64,000 nucleotides of DNA from Syngnathus acus (GCF_901709675.1 NC_051087.1:11967384-12031383), one strand, 5' to 3'. Shown: positions 32,192 to 44,089, counted from the first letter of the stretch. Translations and numbers: made by a program. Notes: generated by a model not told the origin, from the letters alone.

Positions 32192-32481
32192 CAGAGGCGT
32201 AGCCAAGCCGGGGCGAGCCGGGGCTGCGCCCCGGTTAGGACTCCCTGCGCCCCGGTTGAAAAAAAATCGAGCTTTTTCGATTCTTCATTTTCATGCCGTT
32301 TTTTTCTTTCGGTCTTGCGCGAATGTGCTTGCGCTATTCTATGTGCGCGATGTTATCCATTCACCGTTTGCCTCCCGGACCCGGATGTTGTTTTAGCGAT
32401 CAGCGAACGGCGTGGGTGATGTTCCATTTTTTTTCCTGTGGGCGTGCGCCCCTACTGGAAAAATTCCTGGCTACGCCTCTG
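32192..32481. mobile_element. hAT MITE, 290 bp, with perfect 8-bp duplication
   Basis: Termini CAGAGGCGTAGCCA and TGGCTACGCCTCTG are perfect inverted repeats. They are flanked by CTAGGATG at 32184-32191 and 32482-32489. Interior GC-rich (GCGCCCCGG repeated). Confidence 0.95.
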
Positions 32482-32805
32482 CTAGGATGGAACTGTTTAT
32501 TTGTCCAGTTTCTGTTACAATGACATCATACGTATTTGCTCATTACAATCATTCATGTTAACAGTTATTAGTAATTACAGTCAGCAACAAATGTTTTCAT
32601 CATGTATTAGGTCACTCGCTTCATCTTCTAAAAGAACATCATTAGTTTGGTTTCATGTATGCTATCTTCTAATAAAAATGAATGTTCCTGCACGACACTC
32701 AAATTTAGCAAGGATGTTCAAGAATTTAAGCGCTCTCTGTAATTCTGCTTTGTTTAATACACACAAAAAATGTCAATGCATTTAGTTGGGAGCAGAAAGT
32801 ATTCT

Positions 32806-33181
32806 ATGATAAAGATAACAACAACCTGGCATTAGCCAACTGAATTTTTTTTCTCCCGTCTAATTATTGTAATGGTGACAACTAGTAGACAAAAGACACA
32901 AAAATAAAATGAACAGGTTAAACATTAATATACTAGATATTAGGACAATCACACAACTCAAAAGGACACAATTGAATGATAACAATCCTTCTATGATCAT
33001 GATAATGACAATCTGGCACTGGCCAACTTCAATGTTTTCCTCCTGTCTAATAATTGTAATGGGGACATCTATTGGACACAAGACAACGCTAAAATAAAAT
33101 AAACAGGTCAAACATTAACATACTTAAGATTTGGATGCTCAAACAACTCAAAAGGACACAATTCAATAATAACAATCCAAA
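32806..33181. repeat. Diverged tandem duplication, about 185-190-bp unit
   Basis: Two head-to-tail copies share GGCATTAGCCAACT/GGCACTGGCCAACT, TCTAATTATTGTAATGG, AACAGGTTAAACATTAA and AACTCAAAAGGACACAATT. Unit starts are near 32806 and 32990. Confidence 0.85.
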
Positions 33182-33258
33182 TTTTGTTGTTTGTATTTTC
33201 TCCATTACCAAGGTTCGACTGACAGTTTGACGAGTGATGTGGAAGGCACACGGTCAGG

Positions 33259-36200
33259 TCATGACTGGTTCATCATCACCACTGCTCCATCTGGACCTGT
33301 CAATCAATCAATAAATAAATAAATAAATAACAGGCAAAAGTGGATCATTTCAGGACTCTGAAAAACATTCTAAGCACTCTTAAACCTTACGGTATATTTT
33401 TGCGCTGTTTATATTTCCACTAAGGTTTATATCTTTGTAATACTGAGCAACTTTGGTGTTACGCAAAAGAAAACAAACAGGCTTTCCAAAAGCATTTGCT
33501 TACTCTGTGTTTCTACAGGTGCTGCTGCTTCCTTGCTTTCATTCATCTTGTCTCCAGTATCCTCAAGGATTTCAGGTGGCTGATCCTCAGTGGGCATCAT
33601 CGCCTGTGCCAAGGACTGGTCGGACTGTGGTTCAGCAACTGAAAGGACTTCCATGTCTGACTCGGTGTCAGCTTGTGGAGGCTGACTAGTACCTTCCTCT
33701 TCTGAGGCAGTGACTGTCTCCTCCTCTGGAGCTTCAACTTCAGCAGCGTCCTCTACAAATGTCTCAGCTACAGGCAACTCTTTGTCCACTGGAGCTTCAG
33801 CAGAGATACTTGCCTCCTCAGAGGTGTCTTCTTCGGGTGAGGCCTCTTCAGGTGTGATGTTCTCCTCTGGATCTGGAGTTGGATTCTGATCATCATCATG
33901 TATCCCTCCTGCATTTTCTTCCTCTGTGGGACCAGAAGTTGTAGTTTCCTCAGACGGCACCTCCTCCTCTTCTTCAGTAGCTGGAGAGGAGGCTTCTGCT
34001 GACTCTTCTGCAGACACATTCCCTTCTGGAACAGCCGTTTCATCACAACTCACCACCTCTACAGCGCTCAGCTCGTCTTCATTAGTGAGAACAACCGTTT
34101 CATTTGAAGGCTCTTTCGCCATAAGATCTTTGGTTTCCTCAAGGTCTTCAGGTTGTAACACTTCCAACACAGAATCCAAACCCCTTCCATCGTCTTCGAT
34201 ATGACGGACAGCTCTCACCAAACTGGACTCCCCGACAGAAGCTGCTGCAATTTCAACTGTGGAGCTGGCCAGTATTTTTACCGCTGTAAGAAGATCTGGC
34301 AGAGCCTCTGAAGGACAGAAATTGAACAACTTCAAACTTTAAGTTAAACATGTGATCAGTCAATGACAAAGGTTCACTGGAAAAGGCGAAGATCTCAACT
34401 GAAACAGTACTGATACAAAGAAATGTATTTCTAGGTGGACTTCACTGCACTGAGGATCAACACACAGAAGCGGTACCCCACTGAATTTTAAAGAGGAGGC
34501 ATGTCGACGATGAAAGCTTTGTGTTTGCTGCTTGAATGATGCAGCGCTTTTTTGCTGTACGCGCAGCAAAACAAAGACGCATTTTCAACTTTGTTTCACA
34601 AGTATTACTACAATGTATGCATTTTCGTAAACAAATCAGAATGGGATGATTGATGGTGACGCTTTTGAAATGAGACAACGGTGATGGCAAAGAATGCAGA
34701 CAGACAACCACTTATTGACATTCTTAAACCTAAGTACAAACACAGACTGGTGGATTCTAAAGGGAATCAAAGAGAATTTATTGTGCAGAAAGTGATCAAA
34801 CTTGGTAGATATTAACAAGACTGCAGATCCCCCCCAAAATAAATTGGGGTTCTACTCAAGCACCCATTTAAGAAACAAGTTGGTGCAGGACTTGCCTCTC
34901 TTTAAGAGGAAGTCACCCCAAAAAATGTACCAACCCAAAAAACAGAGAATCATTTATGAACGCTCAAAAGTTTAGAAAAGTGTGTACATCTAAGTGAACA
35001 GCTTAAGTCTCCAAAGAATTAGACTGATCAACCACATGCTGCTTCATTAATAAAGGAAAAGTTATAATAAATGCTTCTGTTTCTTTCCTTATTCTATGTT
35101 GGGGGGGTTTGAGATGAATCAAGAGGAACTGAAGTTGTGGCCATCTTCTCTAAGCAAACGCTTCAGGCATCATGCTGCCATATCTGCACAAGGAATAGTC
35201 TCTGCCTCGGTGGGGGGACTAGGGGGGAGGGTTTTATCCACTAATGTTGTACCAGCACTCGCAGGCGCCTCTGCTGTCGTCTCCTCTGCTGTCGTCTCCT
35301 CTGCTGCCGTCTCCTCTGTGGCCTCCACAGGGGTAGAAACAGCTTCAGCCACTACAGATGGAGCTTCTTCCTCAGCAGGTGGCTCGACTTCATCCTCAGT
35401 GGCAATAACCTCAGACACCACATCGACATCTTCAAGTGTTACGCTCTCAACAATAACCTCACTAGTGATATCTGCCACAGGCTCTGAAGATGCAGCGACA
35501 GACTCTGTGACCACTTCAACTGGCACCTCTGGCTCCTCGACTGGGGCGGATTCAGGTGCCGCAATCGCTGACTCAGCAGAAGCTTCAACTTCAAAGATGA
35601 AGAACAGAACAGAATAAGTTCTCTTTCGCACTTGTGAACTTGGTGAAGATTCTTTCATTCATAATAATTTGCAAGACTGTATTTTGATCATTTATTGTAA
35701 TTTTTCCCCAATGTAAATAGCACCAAGAATTTAATACCCATAAAAGAAAAAACAACCGATTAATATCATAAAACTAATCTTTTAAATATTATTAATTTAA
35801 AAAATATATTTTTATACGTATAAAGTACCATATATGTATTTTCATTCCTCATTATTTAAGACATAAAACAGCATTGACAACAACACCATTGTTAACAATC
35901 CTCATTATTTATTATTGTTTATTTTAAACACCTTCCCCAAAAAGTGACCTATGACAAAAAAAATCTCATTGTTCAGCTGCTCTGAGCCCAAAACAAGCAT
36001 AATGAATTTGAAGACAGAAATTGGGACGGACATGCTATTGAGGATGATTATTCTAGCATGTTTATTTAGGCGGTGCAGCCAAAACAGAATCAACTGATCT
36101 AGTAGTCGCCGTACTTTTCTGTGTGTAAGGCGGTAGCTGACCCTTTGTTGTGGAGCCCATGTTGGCGAGTCTGTCCTCATAGCGCTCACTGTCACCAATG

Positions 36201-39200
36201 ACCGTCTTGTAGGCCTGTGAAACAGGACAAATACAGTACATTTGTTGCATTATGGAAGACAACAACTGATCAAAAATGCGCATGATTGGTTAATAGAAGC
36301 CTCTAAATTGGCAAAAGGCCTGAATGTGAATGGTTGTGTGTGCGCACTGATGGGCAGGCCATCAATTCAGACTGTATCGCACTTTTCACCCCATTGAGCA
36401 GGATAAGCAAAAAGACAATGGATAGAGCGAAATGAGCTATCGTAGCAAGAGTAGCATCGTAGCGGATATGTAATCCAAAAGGTATCCTGCAGAGGGTTCT
36501 GTCATCCTCTTGTGACCCTATGTTGCGACAAACTACCGCATAAGCAAATATGGTATGTATGATACAATGTCTGAAACAAAATACAATTGCCCTGCTGGTT
36601 AAAGGGAAAAGACTTGAGAAAAACGTTCCATTATGAATTAATTTAGATGGTCTTGATTTAACAGAGCTGGAGTTTACAAAAATAGGTATGTTGCAGGAAA
36701 TGTCATGTGCTATAATTTGGAGCAACAGAACTAATTTGGGGTAAAATATTTTTAGAATACATAGATCATTTTTTAAGTAAAGTTTACATAAAAAATGTAT
36801 CTAGATTCAAACACTTTTATTTCGTGCTACAACTAGACGAAATAAAATTGAGGAAATCCAACAGAAGATTTTTTTTAGTGTAGGTTATGTAGTATATAAA
36901 TGTATTTTTGGAAATTGATAGATTCTGTAGCCAAATAAAGTGTTTATAGCACAACATATCGGTTCCAGTATTTTCTTTAGTATAGACATTTGTTTGAATT
37001 TGTCTACACTGTTTGTACTATGTGTCCTCTCTGCATCCATTGCAGCCTGGTCATCCTGGAAGAGGGACCTTCCCATCTGTGGTCTCTTCTCAAGGTTCTC
37101 ATTTCCCCTAGCTGGAGTTTTGAGTTCTTCCTTGCCCTTTTGGGAGTTTAAGATCAGGGGATGTTTGAGAATATTTGCCATTTTTCACATGTCCTGTGTT
37201 GTTAGTCACCTAAATGTTGAACAGAGGGTGTGATTTACCGAAGTCAAATTCCTTGTTTGGCACGCTCAAACATGGCGAATAAAAACTCTTGAATCTTGAA
37301 TTTATGTATGTATACACACAGACTTTGTTTAGGTTCAGTGGGTACGGCTAGAAAATAGTCTAGTGCAAATATTATACAGTGCCTAACTTTTCACACCAAT
37401 TTACTCAAGTTAGAAATTGTTGCGTATCCAGGCAACCACCAAGACTTACATATACAACTGCAGCAGTGAGTCCTCCTCCACACAAAACAAAGTACGTCAT
37501 GTTTGTGGAGCCACCAGGAACCCCGAAGGCCATGTGGCGCACTGGCGCTGCAGATTGACAAAAAAAGAGCAAAGTACACATGTTAATGAAATGCTTTATT
37601 CATAGTGTGATGAAGTATTTGGGGAAAAATTCCAAAGTGAAGAGCGACTTGGTGCAAAGGTCAATTGCACTACGATAGCATCAACATGTTCCCATTCTGT
37701 AATCTTGTTACACAATGTGGCCCTGCTTATTTGGAGCCAAGGAGATGGAAAGATTTTGCAACAGCCAAGTTAAACACTAAACAATCCCCTAAATTAAATA
37801 TCCGGCAGACCACACAAGTAATTTGAGATTGGTATCAAATACAACATAGTCAGGGGATTTGACTTTTTGCAATCAAACTGTCCCCCAAAACAACGCTGCA
37901 AAAAGCTTTTTAACAGGCTATTGTTATCGCAGAGGACAGGTGAAAGTGGCCTGTTGCCAGTGTTTAGAGGATTGCCAGGGGTGCATGCAGAGGAGGCCAT
38001 AAATAGAACCACCTTAAACCCAAACCACTTTAATCTCATCTACTGTTCACACACAAACATTCTTCTGCCAGCACAGATAGGTGCATTCGAACAGATACTG
38101 ATTACTGAGATTAATTTGTATGTGCATCGGTAAAACCAGGAACTGAATTATGTATGGGATATATGGTTGGTACAATGTGTTTAGATGCTTCTCAAATTTG
38201 ATTTGGGCATAGCATTTTTTTCAAATTCTTTTGGAAAGGAAAGACAAGTATTCAGAAGATTAACTTTGTTGTGTGTGTTTTTGACCTCAGACTTGCTTAA
38301 GGACCTTGGCTTGTTTGGCAACCTTAACAATTGGCGACTGTATCACTGATTGAGACACATCTTGTGATATGACGTGCATGACTATTGCGCCACTCAGTTG
38401 AGCAGCACCACCAGGTCTTGAATTCAGTATCTTTGTTCAAGTCTTGCATGTCTTGAGTTCCACCTCTGCACTTGACAATGTAGATTCTAAAAAAAAGAAG
38501 TGCTCAGACTAAGGTACCCATGCAAATTCACCATGTATTTGCAATTGATCTTTTCTGAAACAAGGAAATATTTGTAACTTTGATGGAAAGCTCTAAATCC
38601 TACTATTCTCTGTGACTACATCAATTATTATCATGTCTGTTTTTCTCTTTTTCTCCCAGGTAAAATGTCAGAGGTCATGACGTTCCAAAACGTTGGCGCA
38701 GAAATTAAAACAAACTGTCTTGACTCTTTTGAATGCAGAGATGCTCCTCCCCCCTAATACCATGACACTGCAACACATCGAAAGGCCAAGTACAAGTTAT
38801 TTATAAAGGTAATCAGTTAAGCTCCCTTACAAAGTGAAAGCCTGTTAAAATGAACATGCATGCAAGATGGCACCTGAAGGCGGAGGGGACACGTGTGGAG
38901 GAGTGTGCTCTCTTGACATGTGTGCCAGATGTCATAATGGCAAAGGTGCACAGTTGCATATGATACAGCCCTTTTTCTCATAATAAGAATGCAATATCCG
39001 GTCAATTCTGAAAGATTCACTGTTGTCTGAACTTTATTCATCCTGGATGGATGAATTGTTCTCACGCTTTTGGGGTCCTAGACAGCCGGATCCTATCGCA
39101 GCACTTTTTGTGCAAAAAGCAGGGTACACCCTGGACTGGAGGGCTTTATTCAGGAAATTGGAAACACAAAGCAGTCGAAGCAGTTTTCCCTTCGGCTGAA

Positions 39201-39873
39201 TTCCACTTGCTCAAACCCCAGAGTAAATGATGATCCAGGCAAGGATGCGTGAAAAGACAATGCTTTGTGAAAATAAAAGCCCTAAATCCTTTTTAGTTCG
39301 CATGCACAGTGGGCGTTGTCATGCAATCATTCCAACATGTTACAAGCTAATATATGGACTTTAAATTCATGTTCATTGTCCTTTGGTACACTTACATAAT
39401 CTAAAAAGATCCAGTAATGCAATGATCGAACACTGGAAAATGGTCAATTCTTGCATCTCAAATAACAAGCCAAACACAACTTTAAAAACTTTAAAACTGA
39501 GTCAAAGTGCGTAGTTTGCATTGTTCAAATCCAATGCACAGGACACAGTGTTGCTTAAACAGGACAATTTGAAAACTAAATGCTGTATTTCTACAACGCA
39601 TACCGTCTCTTTAATCATTAAGCCGATAATTAAAAGGAGGATTACATACATTTGCTCGTAGTTCAACCCAAACCCCATGTATGTAAACGTTCCATTATCT
39701 CCCAAAGAAAACAAACAATTACATACGTTGAACACGTCAGAATGCAACAAGTCTGACCTCAGCAATTGGATGATGTAAAAGTAACTTAAGTCAAACTCAC
39801 CTTTTGTAAATGTCGGTGAGAAGAACCTCTGAGCTACCGGGCCGAGTCTCTGGCAAACCCGTCTACAGAACAT
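33259..39873 (-). CDS. mgarp: Mitochondria-localised glutamic-acid-rich protein (long form)
   Basis: Minus-strand exons: 39873-39801 (ATG), 37547-37450, 36214-36142, 35588-35253, 34307-33504 and 33296-33259 (TGA). Phases agree throughout; 473 aa. The N-terminus MFCRRVCQRLGPVAQRFF is basic and Arg-rich like a mitochondrial targeting signal. Exon 2 encodes one hydrophobic segment (MTYFVLCGGGLTAAVVYAYK), followed by KTVIGDSERY. The long remainder is very acidic, rich in E, A, S, T and P (SEEEGTSQPP, EEEEEVPSEE). This layout, and the place beside ELF2, fits MGARP (HUMMR/OSAP), a hypoxia- and steroid-linked protein of the mitochondrial membrane involved in mitochondrial transport in neurons. Two exons can also be read through to alternative stops. 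The exon-4 donor (CTG|GTACAA) is weak, so the join to exon 5 is the least sure. Confidence 0.8.
35170..35588 (-). CDS. mgarp: MGARP alternative terminal exon 4 (ends ADMAA)
   Basis: If the weak donor at 35253/35252 is skipped, the acidic frame continues through TTLVDKTLPPSPPTEAETIP to a TGA at 35172-35170. This gives a middle-sized form of about 220 residues. The reading stays MGARP-like in composition up to the stop. No strong poly(A) word was seen at once downstream. Confidence 0.45.
36062..36214 (-). CDS. mgarp: MGARP alternative terminal exon (short form, read-through of exon 3)
   Basis: If the donor AAAGG|GTCAGC at 36142/36141 is not used, exon 3 reads on for about 26 codons (ending SVDSVLAAPPK) to TAA at 36064-36062. 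The poly(A) word AATAAA overlaps this stop (CCTAAATAAAC). The product, about 107 aa, would keep the targeting signal and membrane segment but lose the whole acidic domain. Confidence 0.45.
   Translation of the reverse strand, partial: AYKTVIGDSERYEDRLANMGSTTKGQLPPYTQKSTATTRSVDSVLAAPPK
37015..37300 (+). repeat. Non-LTR retrotransposon 3' tail (L2/CR1-like)
   Basis: The order CCTGGTCATCCTGGAAGAGG, GGAGTTTTGAGTTCTTCCTTG, CAAATTCCTTGTTTGG, AATAAA and a short CTTGAAT repeat is the usual 3' tail of fish L2/CR1-like elements. 5'-truncated; no reverse transcriptase. Lies in an MGARP intron. Confidence 0.5.
37560..39800. other. MGARP first intron
   Basis: About 2.2 kb with no other gene seen. Contains a fragment of the dispersed GGATGGAT/ACACCCTGGACTGG repeat at about 39040-39145. 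Confidence 0.6.
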
Positions 39874-39879
39874 TTTGCT

Positions 39880-40700
39880 TGATATAAACAGAGACCGACA
39901 GCGAAACGCCGAAAGCTTTCAAGGACTACTTTTGAGCCTATCTCTCTCTCACAGTCGCTGCTTGTTCAGTGTTGATGGATAAGACGTCATAACAAGCTGT
40001 TAAAAAAAAAAAAAAGTCTCACTTGAATGCTCCCTAGCGGCCAGTCGACGCAACGGTAAGATTTTGTGCTTTTGATTCTGGCCAAAACGTTTTTTTTATT
40101 GGCTGTGATTTTTTGGGTTATAACAATTGACTAATGAACTAATAACAACAGTAATATAAACAGTATTGTATGACAATATTATTGCTATTTTGATGGTGAG
40201 AATAAGCGGTCCAGAAAATGGATGGATGACTTATTTATTAATATAAGTATTTATTCTATTTTTAAAATAACTCACAACAATAATTTTATATATATATATA
40301 TAGTCACATTTGAAAAACAACTGATGGCTCTGGTCTGCAACAGGTACATCATGTTTTGATAATAATGATTGATAATAATAATAATAATAATAATTATAAT
40401 AATAATAGTAATAATAATAATAATAACAATGATAATAATAATAATCAATTAAGAGGTAGATTCTGCTTCAGATTGTTTTTTCTGAAATAACTGATAAATT
40501 ACAACGCCTGGTATGGATTTTTATTAGACTAACTGATGTGCTTGAATGAAACTAAAGACTTAAAAAATGTGTGTCGATACGTTTACTGATAGTCATAGAA
40601 TTTGCTGTTGATCAATGTAATTAATCCGAGCGTTATATGTATCGCATGTATCTGGCTGGTCCAATAGTCGGCAGTAATGAGCCAGTGCGTTGCTGAGCAG
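39880..40700. other. Intergenic DNA between MGARP and ANAPC11
   Basis: Head-to-head spacing between MGARP (-) and ANAPC11 (+). AT-rich; holds TA and ATA/AAT microsatellites at about 40290-40303 and 40372-40444. No gene seen. Confidence 0.6.
40372..40444. repeat. (AAT)n microsatellite
   Basis: Imperfect AAT/ATA trinucleotide run. Confidence 0.95.
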
Positions 40701-40719
40701 CTGACATTTAAAACACAAG

Positions 40720-40860
40720 AAGAAGACCACGGCCATACCGGAAGAATCGAGGAAAACTAATAGAAAATTAGCGTTTGAACATAAACTCCCTCTGAAATGA
40801 TGCTCAAAAGTTAAATTGACGTGCGATATTTTTTAAAAAAAACAGGTGAATTGCTGACAG
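40720..40860 (+). promoter_or_regulatory. ANAPC11 promoter / non-coding exon 1
   Basis: An ETS-type site ACCGGAAG lies at about 40737-40744, without a TATA box. A strong donor GACAG|GTGAGT follows at 40860/40861, in front of the coding exon acceptor at 40989/40990. Confidence 0.55.
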
Positions 40861-40996
40861 GTGAGTAAAATTGATAGATGCTGCCTTATCTTCGCAAGTA
40901 TAGCTACAGACGTGGCTGTTTTGCTAAACATGAACTCGGAATGGCAGTAAACGTGATGTAAAATGTGTTTCTCTGCTGCCTTCACACAGGGGCAGG

Positions 40997-41750
40997 ATGA
41001 AGGTCAAGATCAAGAAATGGAACGGAGTGGCGTCGTGGTTGTGGGTAGCCAATGATGAGAACTGTGGGATCTGCAGGTTGGCTTTCAATGGTTGCTGCCC
41101 GGACTGTAAGTAACAAGTTGAACACATTAACTTATTAAGTGCCCGATGAGATGCTTTCGTATTTCATAATAAATAATAAACATTTAAACCTCATTGAATA
41201 GTTTGCTAGTCACATCCATTTAACTCACAGGCATCCACCTCCGATTCACCAATCACATTTAGTCGGAACATACGGAAGAAAAACTACTTACGTCCTCAAA
41301 ATGGACGTCCATCGGTGACAGACGGACAGACCATTGTCACTAAGGCGTAACGCCCACCTGTGGTTTTATATTTAATGTTACTAATGTGCACAGACTAATA
41401 AAAGTACAATTTATATGCTGAGTTTCACAACAATTGGTTTTATTGTGTAACAAGTAAATAAGTAATATATAAGCCAATCATACAAAAAGCCTTCTACCAT
41501 ACAAAAGATTCTCCCACTTGTACAGATTAGAGCTGCAAGTGGCTTGTTGAGGACGTTAAACAGTATTAATGAGTGCGCTAAAGCTCCAATCGGTTTTACA
41601 GGTAAGGTGCCTGGTGATGACTGCCCGCTGGTCTGGGGTCAGTGTTCCCATTGTTTCCATATGCACTGCATCTTGAAGTGGCTCAACTCCCAGCAGGTCC
41701 AGCAGCAGCAGTGCCCCATGTGTCGACAAGAGTGGAAGTTTAAAGAATGA
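40997..41750 (+). CDS. anapc11: Anaphase-promoting complex subunit 11 (RING-H2)
   Basis: Two coding exons, 40997-41105 and 41602-41750 (TGA), join in phase 1 to give 85 aa. The start [20 protein letters not shown] and the zinc ligands of the RING-H2 finger ([22 protein letters not shown]) are all present. The end RQEWKFKE is nearly identical to human APC11. It is the catalytic E3 subunit of the APC/C, paired with the cullin-like APC2 and recruiting E2 enzymes in mitosis. Changes against human: Cys7 to Lys, and QQQQC in place of QQHC before the last ligand pair, one residue longer; neither touches a zinc ligand. The poly(A) word AATAAA is at 41856-41861. The gene converges with PPP1R27, whose own signal lies at 42028. 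Confidence 0.96.
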
Positions 41751-42477
41751 GCACAATGTGGAAACTAGGGCAGAAGTTTTGGTCTTGCTTGTAAATGTTT
41801 TTTTTTACTTGTACAGTGCGTCTAAACTTAAAATTATCTGGTCACAATGTTTAATAATAAAAGGTCTTACTGATTATTTGTATGTTTTCTCATATTTTTC
41901 AATGCCATCATGACAGATATTAGCCACTTGAGGACGCCAGAGCAAAGCATATTGGATTTCTATGTGACTAGGTGGCAGACCCTTAACAGAAAAGTTGTAT
42001 GAAATGAATCATTTGGCTTAATATAACTTTATTTTAGAGGTACAAACGTAACAAAAATAAGACTATACAGTTAACATGTTGCTAGAATGCTAGATTTCAT
42101 ATTCATATAAAAAGAAAAAGACTGCAGTTATTGCTGAGTCTGCTTCAATTGGTCAGAATCCATTAGGAAACCCTAACTCATGCTAGAATCCATTGAAAAG
42201 CATGGATTTGTTTTCTACCAAAAGCTAACCCTTTGGTGTATACACTTGCAAATGTGCAGCAAACACTTTCAAGATGCAAATGGAGCTGGCTGCTGCCAAT
42301 CTATGTAGGAAAAAGCCTGCTGTGTCAGACTTCCTTCCACCAGACATCCACGGTCACCTCCACTGTTGAGGCAACTTTCTGCAGGATGCTGAAGCCACGA
42401 GACTTTTTCTCTGTTCCTTGTCAGAACAATTTGAGTAACCGCATCGGCTTTCCGTTGCAAGTAACACTCCATGGCAC

Positions 42478-43783
42478 TCAGTCGTTGTTGACTCGACCGA
42501 ATAGGTCCAGCAGTTCCTTGTTCTCCGGGTCAATGAGGTCATAAGGCTTCTCTCCACAGTCGTTTTCCATATTTGGATCGGCGCCCAGTGAGAGAAGATA
42601 GCTAAAAGAAACAAAGACATCACCGTCATGCATTCGTGTCGGATTCAAGGTCAATGGGGGCGAGAATAAAACAGATTCCCCTGGGTTCTTTTACACCGCA
42701 ATGTCGAGGGCATCTTGTCAGCATACTACCTCACTGGCTGTGCGTCAGTGTTTGTGGATTGTTATGGTAACAAACTTTGTGGCTCACCGTGCAATGTGAG
42801 GGAAGCCGTCACTGCAGGCCATGTGTAGCGGGGTCCATCCCTCGTCATCCCTCTGGTGGATGCTTGCCCCGTAATGGACCAACAGTTCCACACACTCCAG
42901 GTTCCCAGACAGCACAGCCTCGTGGATGGCGGCCATGCCTTCACACACAAGCCATAATAATGTCAAAGTACAAGTAGCATCTTAATTGACACCTCCTGCC
43001 CTCCCCCAAAAAAGAATATGCCAATCCACTGGTTAGTTTTATAATATCACCATCCACTTGACAACAGCCATGGCTTAGTAATAACTAAACTATAAACACA
43101 AGTAGGCCTAGTCATGCAGATTTGGAACAATTTGAATGATGGACAAAGTACCTCAATAAAATTACATTTTTAGTGAGTTAATTTTGTGAAAAATAAACAT
43201 GCATAAAATGAGTTCTTACACTTGACATTGCTGCTCAGGAGTTTTGTGCTGTCCGTGAATAGTAATTTTATTGTTTCAAAGTATTAGGTTAGTGAAACTT
43301 TTATGCATTATGAAAAAAATCCATACTGTATATTAGTTGATATTTTATCCATATTTCAAGTGGCATTTTTGTCATATATCTGGTTAGGAATTGTGTGGTC
43401 TTATGTGGCCCCTAGTAGCGTTGATGAACTCTACTAGTACTACAAGTGAAGGATTAGGCGTTAAATTATAGCTTATTAGTACCATTTAGTTGTACTAGTG
43501 AAGACAGAGTAAATGGAGGTCAAGGATATCACATAAATGGGTTTCAACAGGCCTAGTAATAAGCCTCACCAGAGGGGTAGATGGTGTCCAGGGTGACCCT
43601 TCTTGTTCGGATGAAGCGTCCAATCCTCTCCAGCTCACCATGACGGACAAAGTCCTGGAAAACGATGTCATTGGGGAAATGCACGTTGCGGATGGGCTTT
43701 TGCGACGCAGAGCTCTTGTACTTGTCCTGAGCATAAGCTCGAAGGGGCACGGTCTGAGACGTAGGGAACTGGTAGTACTTCAT
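42478..43783 (-). CDS. ppp1r27: Protein phosphatase 1 regulatory subunit 27 (ankyrin repeat)
   Basis: Exons 43783-43570 (ATG), 42938-42788 and 42601-42478 (TGA) give 162 aa, human about 154. An RVxF-type PP1-docking motif RNVHF is at residues 32-36. FVRHGELERIGRFIRTRRV and GMAAIHEAVLSGNLECVELL follow, then RDDEGWTPLHMACSDG and RYLLSLGADPN, which make ankyrin repeats. The end is YDLIDPENKELLDLF. In mammals PPP1R27 (DYSFIP1, toonin) binds and inhibits PP1 and interacts with dysferlin in muscle. A minus-strand poly(A) signal is at 42033-42028. The neighbours ANAPC11 and P4HB are the same as in human 17q25. Confidence 0.95.
43150..43430 (+). repeat. Dispersed repeat, copy A (shared with 59960-60305)
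   Basis: Lies in PPP1R27 intron 1. It shares with 59960-60305 the ordered words GTGAGTT(A/C)ATTTT(T)GTGAAAAA, AAAATGA(G/A)TTCTT, GCATTT(T/C)TGTCAT, CTGGT(T/C)AG and TGTGG(C/T)CCCCT. A diverged interspersed family, not named. Confidence 0.7.
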
Positions 43784-43944
43784 TGTCCTCTGTCAGAATT
43801 TGCTTAGGAAGGCGGAAACAAAATTCAAGAACAAAAGAGAGTGGGGTCCTCAATGATGTCTTTTTGCTCAAATCAGTCGTCCTCTGTGTGACTCAACAGT
43901 GTGGTGCTGCTCGTCTGAAGGCCAGACCTCCCGGCCTTAAACCT

Positions 43945-43951
43945 CTTTATA
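43945..43951 (-). promoter_or_regulatory. TATA box for PPP1R27
   Basis: On the minus strand TATAAAG lies 162 bp before the ATG at 43783. A TATA promoter suits a tissue-restricted muscle gene. Motif and position only. Confidence 0.5.
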
Positions 43952-44089
43952 CTCTCTGGCAGTCTATTTTAGGGCACACTACAGATTGCAATGGCAAGAC
44001 TTGGAAGATGTTCAGGTCAGCGTTCCTGCCAGTTGAAAACCAGGACAGTTTTCAACCCAGACAAACTGTCATGTTGCCCACGTAAAATA

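Larger units (their letters stand above)
30960..33258. other. Intergenic DNA between ELF2 promoter and MGARP
   Basis: No gene recognised. It holds a fragment of the dispersed ATCCATC-type repeat at about 31940-32045, a hAT MITE at 32192-32481 and a tandem duplication at about 32806-33181. The right part is probably MGARP 3' UTR. Confidence 0.6.

Noticed and set aside
33926-34204. Plus-strand Ser-rich frame of 92 codons
   Set aside because: Antisense shadow of the acidic MGARP exon; Glu/Ala/Thr codons read backwards give Ser-rich protein.
35096-35617. Plus-strand Ser/Thr/Ala-rich frame of 173 codons resembling a mucin
   Set aside because: Mirror of MGARP exon 4 on the opposite strand; no own start context or splice sites.
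37560-40700. NDUFC1, expected next to MGARP
   Set aside because: Both strands were read for its short membrane protein; no convincing exon seen.
41106-41601. Read-through of the ANAPC11 exon into its intron as an alternative end
   Set aside because: The frame stops within three codons and the two-exon model restores the full RING finger.
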